A DNA stretch of 64,000 nt, taken from CAVTQZ01 sp963737015 (GTDB lineage Bacteria; Actinomycetota; Acidimicrobiia; Acidimicrobiales; UBA8190). How positions within the stretch are numbered: the stretch's first letter is position 1; the number at the start of each line of letters is the position of its first letter. The stretch lies in assembly GCA_963737015.1 (NCBI GenBank), contig CAVTQZ010000003.1, positions 62,001 to 126,000 on the forward strand, written 5' to 3'. A program made the position numbers and the translations under genes. Below, one piece after another: positions 45,789 through 55,106 of the stretch. The notes below the pieces were generated by a model, which had not been told where the DNA came from, searched no databases, and saw only the letters and a program-made list of their open reading frames with translations.

Positions 45789-46795
45789 GGAAGCATCTCC
45801 AACAGATCCCATTCAACCTCGCACACACGGCGGCCGATCGTCGCCAACTCGACGGATCGCACAGCTCCGCTCGTGTACGTGAGCGTCTGGACTATGCAGA
45901 TGATCCCCCAGCGCAGGGTGCAGAGGACCTCCCACCACTTGAGGACCTCGCGGTCAACGTCGATTCCACCGGCGCGCCTGTACGCCGAGAGCAGTTGGTC
46001 AATGGACCCGAATCCCCCCACCTCCAAAGGTGAGCCGAAGCGCCAAGCCTTCACACAGAGCCAGCCAAGGTCCTCGAGAGGATCTCCGACGTGTGCGAGC
46101 TCCCAGTCGAGGACCGCTCTTATCCCGTCGGGACCGATGATGAGGTTCCCGTTCCGGAAGTCACCATGTACCACCGCCGTCGCTGACCGCCCAGGCCGGT
46201 TCGCGTCGAGCCATCGAAACGCAAGTTCGAAAGCAGGATGTGGCTCGCCGAAGCTATCGAAGAGTTGACGAAGCTGCTCCAGCTGGTCGCCCCCGCTCAA
46301 TCCGGGCACGGACCCGAGCGGGATCCGGTGGATCGCAGCGAGCACTTCGCCGCAACCTTCCGCCAGCCGCGCCCTGACCTTCGAGAGGTTCTCATCGCGC
46401 AGAATCCGCCGCGGAATCGTCTCACCTTCGATGTGCTCCAGGATCATGAATGCCGAGCCGACGGGGGAGTTGGTGTCACCCGAAGCCACCACCTCGGGGA
46501 CGGGCACTCCGCTGGTCCGTGCAGCTCTTAGCAGCGCGGCCTCGCTGGAAAGCGCGGAACTCGGACCCCCTGGTGGGTCGCGTCGCAGCACGAGGCGCTT
46601 GCGCCGCCCCTTAGCTGTTAAGGTGTTGAAGCTCCAGGTTTCTCGCGATGCCCCACCCGACATCCGTTCGAGGTCATCGACCTTTACGTCGTCTCCAAGA
46701 ACGTTGGCGAGCACGGACTGAAGGGCTTCGACAAGCCTTTCGTGGGGGGCGAGCTGATCGGCGCCGGCGTCTATCTCATCCACGTCCTCATACAC
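45785..46795 (-). CDS. APH-fold phosphotransferase, ACAD10/11-LvaA-like
   Basis: Aminoglycoside-phosphotransferase-fold kinase of about 336 residues. It carries the ACAD11-type start MSGGASRETWSF, the glycine loop, VVHGDFRNGNLI as the catalytic loop (HGDxxxxN), and AVLDWELAHVGDPLEDLGWL as the metal-binding DWE with the family-specific continuation. LvaA and the kinase domains of ACAD10/11 phosphorylate the 4-hydroxyl of 4-hydroxyacyl-CoA so that an acyl-CoA dehydrogenase can complete the conversion. The start is uncertain: GTG 46795 or the GTG four codons on. It is divergent from the DUF7064 gene. Confidence 0.87.
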   Translation of the reverse strand: MYEDVDEIDAGADQLAPHERLVEALQSVLANVLGDDVKVDDLERMSGGASRETWSFNTLTAKGRRKRLVLRRDPPGGPSSALSSEAALLRAARTSGVPVPEVVASGDTNSPVGSAFMILEHIEGETIPRRILRDENLSKVRARLAEGCGEVLAAIHRIPLGSVPGLSGGDQLEQLRQLFDSFGEPHPAFELAFRWLDANRPGRSATAVVHGDFRNGNLIIGPDGIRAVLDWELAHVGDPLEDLGWLCVKAWRFGSPLEVGGFGSIDQLLSAYRRAGGIDVDREVLKWWEVLCTLRWGIICIVQTLTYTSGAVRSVELATIGRRVCEVEWDLLEMLP

Positions 46796-46808
46796 TGAGC
46801 TTCGACAA

Positions 46809-47834
46809 TTGCCGAGAGCATATGCTCCATCGATCGGCATACGCCTCGAACCACACGACGAGTTCATGCACGAGTTGGGCCCCGAGCCGAACTTCAACGA
46901 GTCCATGTACTTCAACCTCTATGACTCGGACTCTAGATTCGGCGGCTTTTTCCGGCTAGGGAACCGGCCGAACGAACGCAGCGGCGAGATGACCGTATGT
47001 CTCTGGTTGCCCGACCAGCGCGTTGCGTTCATGTTCCGGCGACCCGAGAAGACCGACAATGTGGCCTTTGACTCCGCCGGGATGCGCTTCGAGGTCGCCG
47101 AACCGTTCGAGGAGCTTCGGGTCTCTTATTCGGGAGCCGTGGTGCTCCTGGACGATCCGATGCAGTTGGCCGATCCACGCAAGGCCTTCACCACCAATCC
47201 CCAAGGGTTTTGCACCGCCAATCTCACCTACAGGGGGATATCCACGATGTTCGGAGGGGAACCGGACGCGCCGGCGGAACACCCCGGGGAGGAATTCGCA
47301 CGCGGCCACTACGAGCAGCTAGTGGAGGCGGAGGGCTCTGTCGTGGTCGACGACGAGCAGTTCGACCTTCATGGTTACGGTCTTCGTGACCACAGCTGGG
47401 GGCCACGCTACTGGCAGGCGCCCTGGTACTACAGGTGGCTCACGGCGAACTTCGGCTCGAGTTTCGGTTTCATGGGGTCGCGGATCGCTCGCCGAAATGA
47501 TGACGGACTGCGTAGTGGTTTCGTATGGGACAAAGGCCAGATGCATCTGTGTGACGATGTCCGCATCACGACGACCTGGGACAAGACCGGGACGTACCAC
47601 GAAGAGTTGGAGGCTCAGATGACCTCCGGAGACCGCACATGGAACGTGCGGGGGAAGGTCCTGACACTCGTCCCGTTACGGAACCGGCGGCGCGACGACT
47701 CCGGTGACGAATTGGTCACCCGGATCTCCGAAGGTCTCACCCAATGGTCCATGAACGACGGGACAGTCGGCTACGGCTTGTCTGAGTACCTGGACCAGAT
47801 CGTCGACGGGTCCCCGGTGGGTCTCGCCGAGTAG
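46809..47834 (+). CDS. DUF7064/DUF7065-type hydroxysteroid-dehydratase-like protein
   Basis: 341 residues with the calycin-like pattern of DUF7064 proteins: ESMYFNLYDSDSRFGGFFRLGNRPNERSGEMTVCLWLPD at the N-terminus, YEQLVEAEGSVVVDDEQFDLHGYGLRDHSWGPRYWQ with the conserved RDHSWGxRxW, and a final barrel half. Related lipocalin-like proteins bind or modify carotenoids and terpenoids (CrtC type); the reaction here is unknown. It is common next to APH kinases in actinobacterial catabolic clusters. TTG 46809 is the only upstream start and shares a 13-base spacer with the divergent kinase gene. Confidence 0.8.
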   Translation: MPRAYAPSIGIRLEPHDEFMHELGPEPNFNESMYFNLYDSDSRFGGFFRLGNRPNERSGEMTVCLWLPDQRVAFMFRRPEKTDNVAFDSAGMRFEVAEPFEELRVSYSGAVVLLDDPMQLADPRKAFTTNPQGFCTANLTYRGISTMFGGEPDAPAEHPGEEFARGHYEQLVEAEGSVVVDDEQFDLHGYGLRDHSWGPRYWQAPWYYRWLTANFGSSFGFMGSRIARRNDDGLRSGFVWDKGQMHLCDDVRITTTWDKTGTYHEELEAQMTSGDRTWNVRGKVLTLVPLRNRRRDDSGDELVTRISEGLTQWSMNDGTVGYGLSEYLDQIVDGSPVGLAE

Positions 47835-47858
47835 CTCTCCGACTACTGGATGGGTTTC

Positions 47859-48554
47859 TCAGTGACGTCTCTCGGCGCGCTCTACAACCCTCCACATTCG
47901 GTCGACTTCACTCGGAAGATTGTGGGGATCGTTCGCCTTGACCTCCACTATTTTTCTCAGCTTTCCGGCGACCGCCTCACGGTCGAACCGGGAAAGAAAG
48001 CCATTCACCAACAGGTTTCGCCCCAACCCAAGAAGCGTTGCCATCGTCCTTCCGACGGGGATCTCACCTGCTGCCATCAGCACCCACGCCAACCCGACGT
48101 CGAAATCGGGATCGCCTAAAGCTGTGCTCGACCAGTCGATGACGACGGGGCCTCTCCTCGAGACGATGACGTTCATCGGGTGAAGGTCGAGATGGAGCAC
48201 GCAGTTACCGGCTAGCACAGAAGCTGGAGGCAAGAACTCGGGCGGCGAGAGGCCATGAAGGTGAAGGTGCAGGTCCGCCAGGACGTGGGCTTGACGCCAT
48301 ACTGACCACGGGGCCTCGCTTATGGCATTGACCATCGATGGACCCTCGATCCGTTCCATCACGAGATCTGAGCCGTCGTCGCTTATCTCTTCGACGGTGG
48401 GAACCGGATAGCCGTGATCGCGGAGGTACGCCATGGTGCGAGCCTCCGGTGCCATAGACCGTTTCTCTCGTGAGCGACGAAGAACCCGGCCAGGTCCGTA
48501 CTCGTAGATGTCGGAGTCTCGACCAGATGCGAGGAGTGCGCCGGGCGCGTTCAT
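47859..48554 (-). CDS. Second APH-fold phosphotransferase
   Basis: Shorter kinase of 231 residues. RDSDIYEYGPGRVLRRSREKRS forms the N-lobe, HLDLHPMNVIV the catalytic loop and VVIDWSSTALGDPDFDVGLAW the metal loop. It lacks the first part of the N-lobe that ACAD11-type kinases have and belongs to a different APH subgroup. Substrate unknown. It lies 44 bases after the acyl-CoA dehydrogenase gene in the same direction, so the two probably share a message. GGAGG lies 11 bases before ATG 48554. Confidence 0.85.
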   Translation of the reverse strand: MNAPGALLASGRDSDIYEYGPGRVLRRSREKRSMAPEARTMAYLRDHGYPVPTVEEISDDGSDLVMERIEGPSMVNAISEAPWSVWRQAHVLADLHLHLHGLSPPEFLPPASVLAGNCVLHLDLHPMNVIVSRRGPVVIDWSSTALGDPDFDVGLAWVLMAAGEIPVGRTMATLLGLGRNLLVNGFLSRFDREAVAGKLRKIVEVKANDPHNLPSEVDRMWRVVERAERRH

Positions 48555-48598
48555 CGCAGCCTGGACCTCCGACTCAGGCCAATATTTTCAGCTCGGGC

Positions 48599-49813
48599 CT
48601 ACTGGATGTGGATCCCCGAGATCGCCCTCGCGATGATCAGTCTCTGGATCTCGGAGGTCCCTTCGAAGATCGTGTAGATCTTCGAGTCCCGGTGCCAACG
48701 TTCGACGGGATGCTCGCGAATGTAGCCGTACCCGCCCATGATCTGGATCGCCTGGTCCGTCACCCATACGGCTGTCTCACCCGCATAGAGCTTCGACATC
48801 GATCCTTCGCCGGCAGTGAAGGGCACCTTGTTCGCCCCCATCCAAGCGGCTCGCCAGACAAGAAGGCGTGACGCATCGATGCGCGCCTTCATGTCAGCAA
48901 GCTTGAAGGCGATGCCCTGGTTCTCGATAATCCGACGGCCGAAGGCCTTGCGTTCCTTCGCGTAGTCGAGCGAGTACTCGTATGCTGCGCGCGCGATACC
49001 CAACGCCTGCGCACCTACGACCGGGCGCGTCGCCTCGAAGGTGGCCATCGCAGCCTGAGAAGAGGACTTCTTCCCTTCACGCGCCCTCGCCAGCCGCTCG
49101 TCGAGCTTCTCCTTGCCGCCGAGCAGACAGCTGCCCGGAACGCGCGCGTCGTCGAAGACGACCTCACCGGTGCGCGAGGCTCGAATTCCCATTTTCTGGA
49201 ACTTCTGACCGGCCGACACGCCCGGCGTAGCGGGCGGCACGACGAAACTCGCCTGGCCGCGTGATCCGAGCTCGGGATCCACGGTTGCCACGACGACGTT
49301 GATGTCGGCGATCCCGCCGTTGGTGATCCAGGTCTTCGTACCGTTGATCACCCACTCGTCCTTCGCCTCGTCGTATACCGCCCTCGTCCTGAGAGAGCTC
49401 ACGTCGGACCCGGCATCGGGCTCCGAGACGCAGAAGGCGGCGAGCTGAATCTTCTCGGGGGTACCGAAGCACTGGGGCCCCCACTCCATCAGCTGTTCGG
49501 CTGTGCCGTTCGAGGCGATGCCGGCGAGCCCCAGCGAGCTTCCCCATATCGCCAAGCCGATGCCTGCGTCCCCCCACGCCAGTTCCTCGTTGGCGAGGGG
49601 CAGAGTCAGGCCGGTGCGATCGGAGAATGCCTGGACGAAGAAGTCGAAGGAGTAGAGGCCGAGTTTCGCGGCCTCCTCGATCACGGGCCACGGAGTCTCC
49701 TCCCGTTCGTCCCACTCATGCGCCGCGGGACGGACCACGTTCTCGGCGAAGTCGTGAACCCACTTCTGGATCTGGACCTGGTCTTCGCCCAACTCGAGCG
49801 AGAAATCGGCCAT
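48599..49813 (-). CDS. Acyl-CoA dehydrogenase
   Basis: Flavoenzyme of about 404 residues that introduces the alpha-beta double bond into acyl-CoA, passing electrons to EtfAB. FCVSEPDAGSDVSSL and WVINGTKTWITNGGIADINVVVAT are the family signatures that bind FAD and substrate. IQIMGGYGYIREHPVERWHRDSKIYTIFEGTSEIQRL carries the catalytic glutamate in EGTSEIQ. Of the two in-frame ATGs, 49813 has AAGGAG at 6 bases and is preferred over 49819. With the APH kinase and DUF6285 it could form an LvaA-B-C-like set, or may be an ordinary short-chain enzyme. Confidence 0.93.
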   Translation of the reverse strand: MADFSLELGEDQVQIQKWVHDFAENVVRPAAHEWDEREETPWPVIEEAAKLGLYSFDFFVQAFSDRTGLTLPLANEELAWGDAGIGLAIWGSSLGLAGIASNGTAEQLMEWGPQCFGTPEKIQLAAFCVSEPDAGSDVSSLRTRAVYDEAKDEWVINGTKTWITNGGIADINVVVATVDPELGSRGQASFVVPPATPGVSAGQKFQKMGIRASRTGEVVFDDARVPGSCLLGGKEKLDERLARAREGKKSSSQAAMATFEATRPVVGAQALGIARAAYEYSLDYAKERKAFGRRIIENQGIAFKLADMKARIDASRLLVWRAAWMGANKVPFTAGEGSMSKLYAGETAVWVTDQAIQIMGGYGYIREHPVERWHRDSKIYTIFEGTSEIQRLIIARAISGIHIQ

Positions 49814-49932
49814 TTGCATCTCCTTATTCGCCGGGTCCGCCTCAGGGCTCTTCTTTGCGTGCCTCGCTCCCGGGGACCGCTTATGGGGCCTCGGGCAGCA
49901 AACCGGACCTCGTACGAGAGGCTACCCTCTTA

Positions 49933-49946
49933 TTACTGAAGAGTAA
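49933..49946. promoter_or_regulatory. Palindromic operator-like site TTACT-N4-AGTAA
   Basis: TTACTGAAGAGTAA has perfect 5-base arms around GAAG. It stands in an AT-rich patch of the 239-base gap upstream of the acyl-CoA dehydrogenase, about 120 bases before its start. The shape suits a TetR- or GntR-type repressor. The rest of the gap (to cysS at 50053) shows no gene. Confidence 0.45.
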
Positions 49947-50052
49947 CATAGTGCCCGGCTTACGGTCCGGATCCGCCCGGGGGGGCCAGGTCGCCTCTTC
50001 TGTGTCGCCCTGACCAGGTCACCAGCTGCGAAAACGACCGCCTTTGCGGAGC

Positions 50053-51435
50053 TCAGCGGTGCAGCCGGGTCCCCCTCGGGCCGTCCTCGACGACCCAACC
50101 CACGGCGACGAGCTGGTCCCTGATCTCGTCCGCTCGACCCCAGTCGCCGGACGCCCGAGCCGCGTCGCGCTCTGCGACCAAGGCCTCGGTCGTCGAGTCC
50201 ATCTCCTCATCCCGGGCGCGGAGGCTTAGGCCGACGGCTCCGCAGATGACGCTCACGGCGTCGGCGAGCGCGCGGGCCGCTTCATCTTCGCCGTTGTCGG
50301 CGAGCTGGTTGGCTCGGCGCACGAGGTCGAAAACCTGGGCCAATGCTGCAGGGGTGTCGAGATCGTCGTCCATCCGCTCCCTGAAGGCGTCGAGCGCCTT
50401 GCGGTCGATGCCGGTTGCGAGGGCCGCCTCGAAACTGAGACCGGAGAGCGCGGGGTCTACCGAGAAACGACGCGCCATTGCGTCGAGTCGGGAAAGAGCC
50501 TCCTCGCCTTCCGCGATCGTCTCCGGCGTCACCTCAACCGGAGACCGGTAGTTGCTCTGCAGCAACAGCAGCCGATAGGCCCTGCCGTCCGTCCTCTCGA
50601 GAAGATCCGTCAGCGATGTGAAGTTGCCGAGTGACTTCGACATCTTCTCGCCCTCCACCTTCACGTGTCCGTTGTGAACCCAGTGGTGGGCGAAGTCCCG
50701 GTCGAGCGCCACGGCCTGGGCGCGTTCGTTCTCGTGATGAGGAAAGGCGAGATCGATCCCCCCGCCGTGCAGGTCGAACCCATCGCCCAGCAGGTCAAGG
50801 GACATGACGACGCATTCGGTGTGCCAGCCAGGGCGTCCCTCGCCCCAGGGTGCTTCCCATTTCGGCTCCCCGGGCTTCGCTTTCTTCCACAGAGCAAAGT
50901 CGAGCGGGGACCTCTTCTCCTCACCCGGAGCCACGCGCTCGCCTGCCCTGAGGGTTTCGAGATCCTGGCGGGCGAGCAGTCCATAACCCTGCACCTTCTC
51001 CACTGACAGATAGACGCCATCGGAAGTCTCGTACGCGACGTCGCGCTCGATCAGCTCAACGATCATCGCGACCATTTCGTGGACATAGGCCGTGGCGTGC
51101 GGCGCCTCGGTCGGACGCTGCACTCCGAGGCGGTCGACTGCATCCCACCAGGCGGCCTCGTTCTCCCGGGTGACCTCACCCACGGACCGTCCCTGCTCGT
51201 TCGCCCTCTCGATGATCCGGTCGTCTATGTCGGTGACGTTCGAGACGTACTCGACGTCGAGGCCGGTGAATTCCAGGTAGCGGCGCAGGACGTCGAAAGC
51301 GAGCGCGAACCTGCCATGTCCGATGTGAGGGACGTCGTAGACGGTCGGCCCGCAGACGTACATCGCCGCCCTGCCCTGATCCCGAAGCTCCAGAGGGCGA
51401 AGGGTCCCGGTGGCTGTGTCGTGAAGCCGCAGCAC
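50053..51435 (-). CDS. cysS: Cysteinyl-tRNA synthetase
   Basis: Class I aminoacyl-tRNA synthetase of 460 residues. CGPTVYDVPHIGHGR carries the zinc cysteine and HIGH; the further zinc ligands lie in WHTECVVMS and FPHHENERAQ; the lysine loop is KMSKSLGN. A C-terminal anticodon-binding region of about 110 residues (DALAERDAARASGDWGRADEIRDQL) distinguishes it from the related mycothiol ligase MshC, which lacks it. GTG 51435 lies 6 bases after TACGGT on the coding strand, a leaderless arrangement. It is divergent from valS. Confidence 0.95.
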   Translation of the reverse strand: MLRLHDTATGTLRPLELRDQGRAAMYVCGPTVYDVPHIGHGRFALAFDVLRRYLEFTGLDVEYVSNVTDIDDRIIERANEQGRSVGEVTRENEAAWWDAVDRLGVQRPTEAPHATAYVHEMVAMIVELIERDVAYETSDGVYLSVEKVQGYGLLARQDLETLRAGERVAPGEEKRSPLDFALWKKAKPGEPKWEAPWGEGRPGWHTECVVMSLDLLGDGFDLHGGGIDLAFPHHENERAQAVALDRDFAHHWVHNGHVKVEGEKMSKSLGNFTSLTDLLERTDGRAYRLLLLQSNYRSPVEVTPETIAEGEEALSRLDAMARRFSVDPALSGLSFEAALATGIDRKALDAFRERMDDDLDTPAALAQVFDLVRRANQLADNGEDEAARALADAVSVICGAVGLSLRARDEEMDSTTEALVAERDAARASGDWGRADEIRDQLVAVGWVVEDGPRGTRLHR

Positions 51436-51502
51436 TCCGGTACCGTAACGCGACCGTGACTTGGGCTTACTTTGGAACCCACAGAGCATCCGGATTCGCC
51501 TC

Positions 51503-54179
51503 GTGAGTCGGACCGAAGCGCGCCCCAACGTCGGTCGGACTGTGGCTCAGGGGCTCGAGCCGCCCCGCAGACCCCAGGTCCCTGAAAGGCCCACCCTCGA
51601 CGGGATCGAGGAGAAGTGGAGCACCCGTTGGGAGCAGGAAGGGATCTACCACTTCGACCGCTCCGCGCCCAGAGACCGTGTCTTCTCGATCGACACGCCT
51701 CCTCCGACAGTCTCGGGGTCGCTGCACGTCGGCCACGTGTTCTCCTTCACGCACACGGACGCGGTGGCCAGGTATAGACGCGCTCGAGGACTACGGGTCT
51801 TCTACCCGATGGGTTGGGACGACAACGGTCTCGCCACCGAACGACGTGTACAGAACTACTACGGGGTGAGGTGCGATCCGAGCCTGCGTCACGACCCTTC
51901 CTTCGTCCCTCCGGAGAAACCGGGGTCCGAGCAGATCCCGGTGTCGCGCCCGACCTTCATCTCGCTCTGCCACGAGCTCACGGCCGAGGACGAGAAGATG
52001 TTCGAGGCCACGTGGCGAAGGCTCGGGCTTTCAGTCGATTGGAGCCTCTCCTACACGACGATCTCCCCCGAGGCACGGTCCGCGAGCCAGCGCGGATTTC
52101 TCCATCTGCTCTCGGCAGGACACGCCTATTCGGCCGAGGCGCCGACGATGTGGGACGTCGACTTCCAAACCGCCGTCTCCCAGGCGGAGATGGAGGACAA
52201 GGAGATCCCGGGCGCCTATCACCGCGTGAGGTTCGAGCGGGTGGGAGCAGACGAAACGGTGGAGATCGAGACCACGCGGCCCGAGCTGCTCCCGGCGTGC
52301 GTCGCTCTCGTGGCGCACCCCGAGGACACGCGGTATCGGGACCTCTTCGGAGCTGAGGTGCGGACGCCGCTTTTCGAAATGAGGGTGCCTGTCGTCGCAC
52401 ATCACCTCGCGGACCCGGAGAAGGGCTCGGGCATCGCCATGGTTTGCACATTCGGCGACCTGACCGACGTCACATGGTGGCGCGAGCTCTCATTGCCGAC
52501 ACGCACGATCGTCGGGCGCGACGGGAGACTCGTCGCGCTCGACTGGGGCGAGGGCAACTTCGCGTCGGACAACCCCGGACCGGCACGGGCCGCCTACGGG
52601 AATCTCGAGGGCCTAAACGTCTCCGCCGCGCGCATGCGCATCGTCGAAATGCTGCGGGAGTCGGGCGCACTCGTCGGCGATACGCGACCCATAACGCATC
52701 CGGTCAAGTTCTACGAGCGTGGCGAGCATCCACTCGAGATCGTCTCCAGCCGGCAGTGGTACGTGAGCGTGTTGCCGATGAAGAAGCGGTTCCTCGAATT
52801 GGGTCGTCAACTGCGATGGCATCCCCCTCACATGGTCCATCGTTACGAAGCATGGGTGGAGGGACTCAACGGGGACTGGAACATCTCGCGCCAGCGCTTC
52901 TTCGGGGTTCCCTTCCCGGTCTGGTACCCCGTCGCTGACGACGGTTCGATCGATCACGATCGTCCGATCCTCCCGGGCGAGAACGCTCTTCCGGTCGATC
53001 CTTCGAGCGACGTCCCCCCCGGCTTCGCCGAGGACCAGCGCGGCGCCCCCGGGGGCTTCGTGGCCGATCCCGATGTCATGGACACATGGGCCACTTCATC
53101 GCTCACCCCGCAGATCGCCGGCAGATGGAAGGACGATCCCGACCTCTTCTCGCACGTCTTTCCGATGGACCTGAGGCCTCAGGCACACGAGATCATCCGC
53201 ACGTGGCTCTTCACGACTGTCGTCAGATCGGAGTTCGAGCACGGAACCCTTCCTTGGTCCGACGTGGCGATATCAGGGTGGGTCCTCGACCCCGACCGGA
53301 AGAAGATGTCGAAGTCGAAGGGAAACGTCGTCACTCCGGTCGCTCTCTTGGAGAAGCAGGGAAGCGACGCCGTGCGCTACTGGGCTGCCTCGGGACGGCC
53401 AGGTGTCGATACGGCCTTCGACGATGCCCAGATAAAGGTCGGGCGCAGGCTCGCCATAAAGGTTCTCAATGCCTCACGATTCGTGCTCGGGAGGATCGGA
53501 GAAGGTCAGCTGCCCGAACCAGAGGCCATCTGCGTCCCGATCGACCTCGACATGCTGGGTCGGCTCGATCGCGTCATGGAGGACGCCACCCGGGCCTTCG
53601 ACGGATATGACTATGCACGTGCTCTCGAAAGGACCGAGGAATTCTTCTGGGCGTTCTGCGACGACTATCTGGAGCTCGTGAAGACACGGGCGTACGAGGT
53701 GGCGGAGACGCCCGGGCCCGCCTCTGCCGCGCGCGGCGCTCAGCCTCGCCCTTTCGATCCAGCTGCGCCTTTTCGCACCGTTTCTCCCCTTTGTTACGGA
53801 GGAGGCATGGTCGTGGTGGCACGAAGGCTCGATCCACCAGGCGCCTTGGCCTTCGGTCGACGAGCTGCCCTCGGCAGCAGCAAACCCGAGCAGGCTCCCG
53901 TCGGACACGACGCGGAGCACCTCGGATACGACTGAGGAGGCAACCGTCCTAGGCGTGGCATCGCGGGTGCTCGGTGAGATCCGACGAAAGAAGACGACGG
54001 CGAAGCGCTCGATGCGCGCCGAGGTCCGGCGTGTGACGGTCGTAGACGATCCCTCGCAACTGGAGTTGCTGTTGTCGGCGCAGGACGATCTTCGTCAGGC
54101 GGGAAACGTCGCCGAGCTGATCACGCGGCCCGGACCGAGGGAAGTCCTCGTCGAGCTCGCAGAGGAAGAACCCAGCTGA
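51503..54179 (+). pseudogene. valS: Valyl-tRNA synthetase (archaeal-like type) with one apparent frameshift
   Basis: Class I synthetase with PPPTVSGSLHVGHVFSFTHTD (HIGH), an editing domain with ETTRPELLPACVALV, GDWNISRQRFFGVPFPVWY, and KKMSKSKGNVVTP. The frame runs on wrongly after CDDYLELVKTRAYE and would end at 53935. Dropping one base near 53727-53737 restores ASARAALSLALSIQLRLFAPFLPFVTEEAWSWW and the C-terminal part up to 54179, including EIRRKKTTAKRSMR. The restored protein has about 891 residues. The sequence pattern (TWRRLGLSVDWSLSYTT) is that of the archaeal-like ValS found in some bacteria. GTG 51503 is a tentative start; GTG 51542 also fits. Confidence 0.87.
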
Positions 54180-54224
54180 GACTCGGCCGTGAGGCCGGAG
54201 CTCGGCGGCGGGGAAAGGAAGAGG

Positions 54225-55093
54225 ATGGACGTAGCGAACATGAATGGGAAGACCGTTGTCATCACGGGGGGTAACTCCGGCATCGGAAAGGAAACCGCGG
54301 TAGCGCTCGCACGAGCGGGGGCGGACGTCCTGATCACGGCACACGATCCGGAGAGGGCTGAGAAAGCTGTCGTCGACATCCGTAGCCGAAGCGGAAACGA
54401 CAGAGTCGACTCGGTCGTGTTCGACCTGGGCCTCATGTCCTCGGTACGCAAGGGCGCGGATCAGATCCTCGATCGCTGCCAGCGGATCGACGTGCTCGTC
54501 AACAATGCGGGACTCGTCCTCTCCGGCAGGCGTGAGACTTCCGAGGGGTTCGAGACGACCTTCGCAGTGAACCATCTCGGACACTTCCTCCTGACGAAGC
54601 TTCTCCTCGATCGGATCAAGCAGAGCGCCCCCTCCAGGATTGTGAACGTCGCATCGACCGCCCACAAAGGGGCCAGGCGCGGCCTCGACTTCGATGACAT
54701 CCACACGACCAAGCGCTACGGAGGGATGCAGGTGTACTCGCGAAGCAAGCTCGCGAACATCTACTTCACCGCAGAGCTTGCAAAGCGGCTCGCCGGGACA
54801 GGAGTGACCGCGAACAGCCTCCATCCCGGCACCGTGGCGACGGGCTACGGGCGCGATGGGGACGCCAAGGGAGTGCTCGCGTTCGGGGTCAAGCTCATCA
54901 AACCCTTCATCTTGAACGCCGAACAGGGGGCACGGACCTCGATCTACCTGGCGTCCTCTCCCGAGGTCGAGGGAGTGACCGGTGTCTACTTCGTGAGGTG
55001 CAAGCCGGCCACGCCCTCGAGGGTCCGCGCGACGAGCAGGCTGCCAGCAGGCTTTGGGACCTGAGCGACGAGCTCATCGCAAAGGTGGCTTAG
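54225..55093 (+). pseudogene. Short-chain dehydrogenase (retinol-dehydrogenase-like SDR), one apparent frameshift near the end
   Basis: NAD(P)-dependent oxidoreductase of the classical SDR type. TGGNSGIGKETA binds the cofactor, NNAGLVL and VNVASTAHKG place the serine, and YSRSKLAN the catalytic YxxxK. The frame ends at 55064 with an unlike tail. Adding one G to the run at 55021-55023 gives PATPSRGPRDEQAASRLWDLSDELIAKVA and a stop at 55093, which is the normal end of this subfamily; length about 289 residues. ATG 54225 has AGGA about 6 bases before it. It lies 45 bases after valS on the same strand. Substrate unknown, probably a lipophilic alcohol or ketone. Confidence 0.85.
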
Positions 55094-55106
55094 GAGGCGC
55101 GTACCC

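Noticed and set aside
50053..51435. MshC (mycothiol ligase) as identity of the CysS-like gene
   Set aside because: The C-terminal anticodon-binding region and KMSKS-type lysine loop with full length favour cysteinyl-tRNA synthetase.
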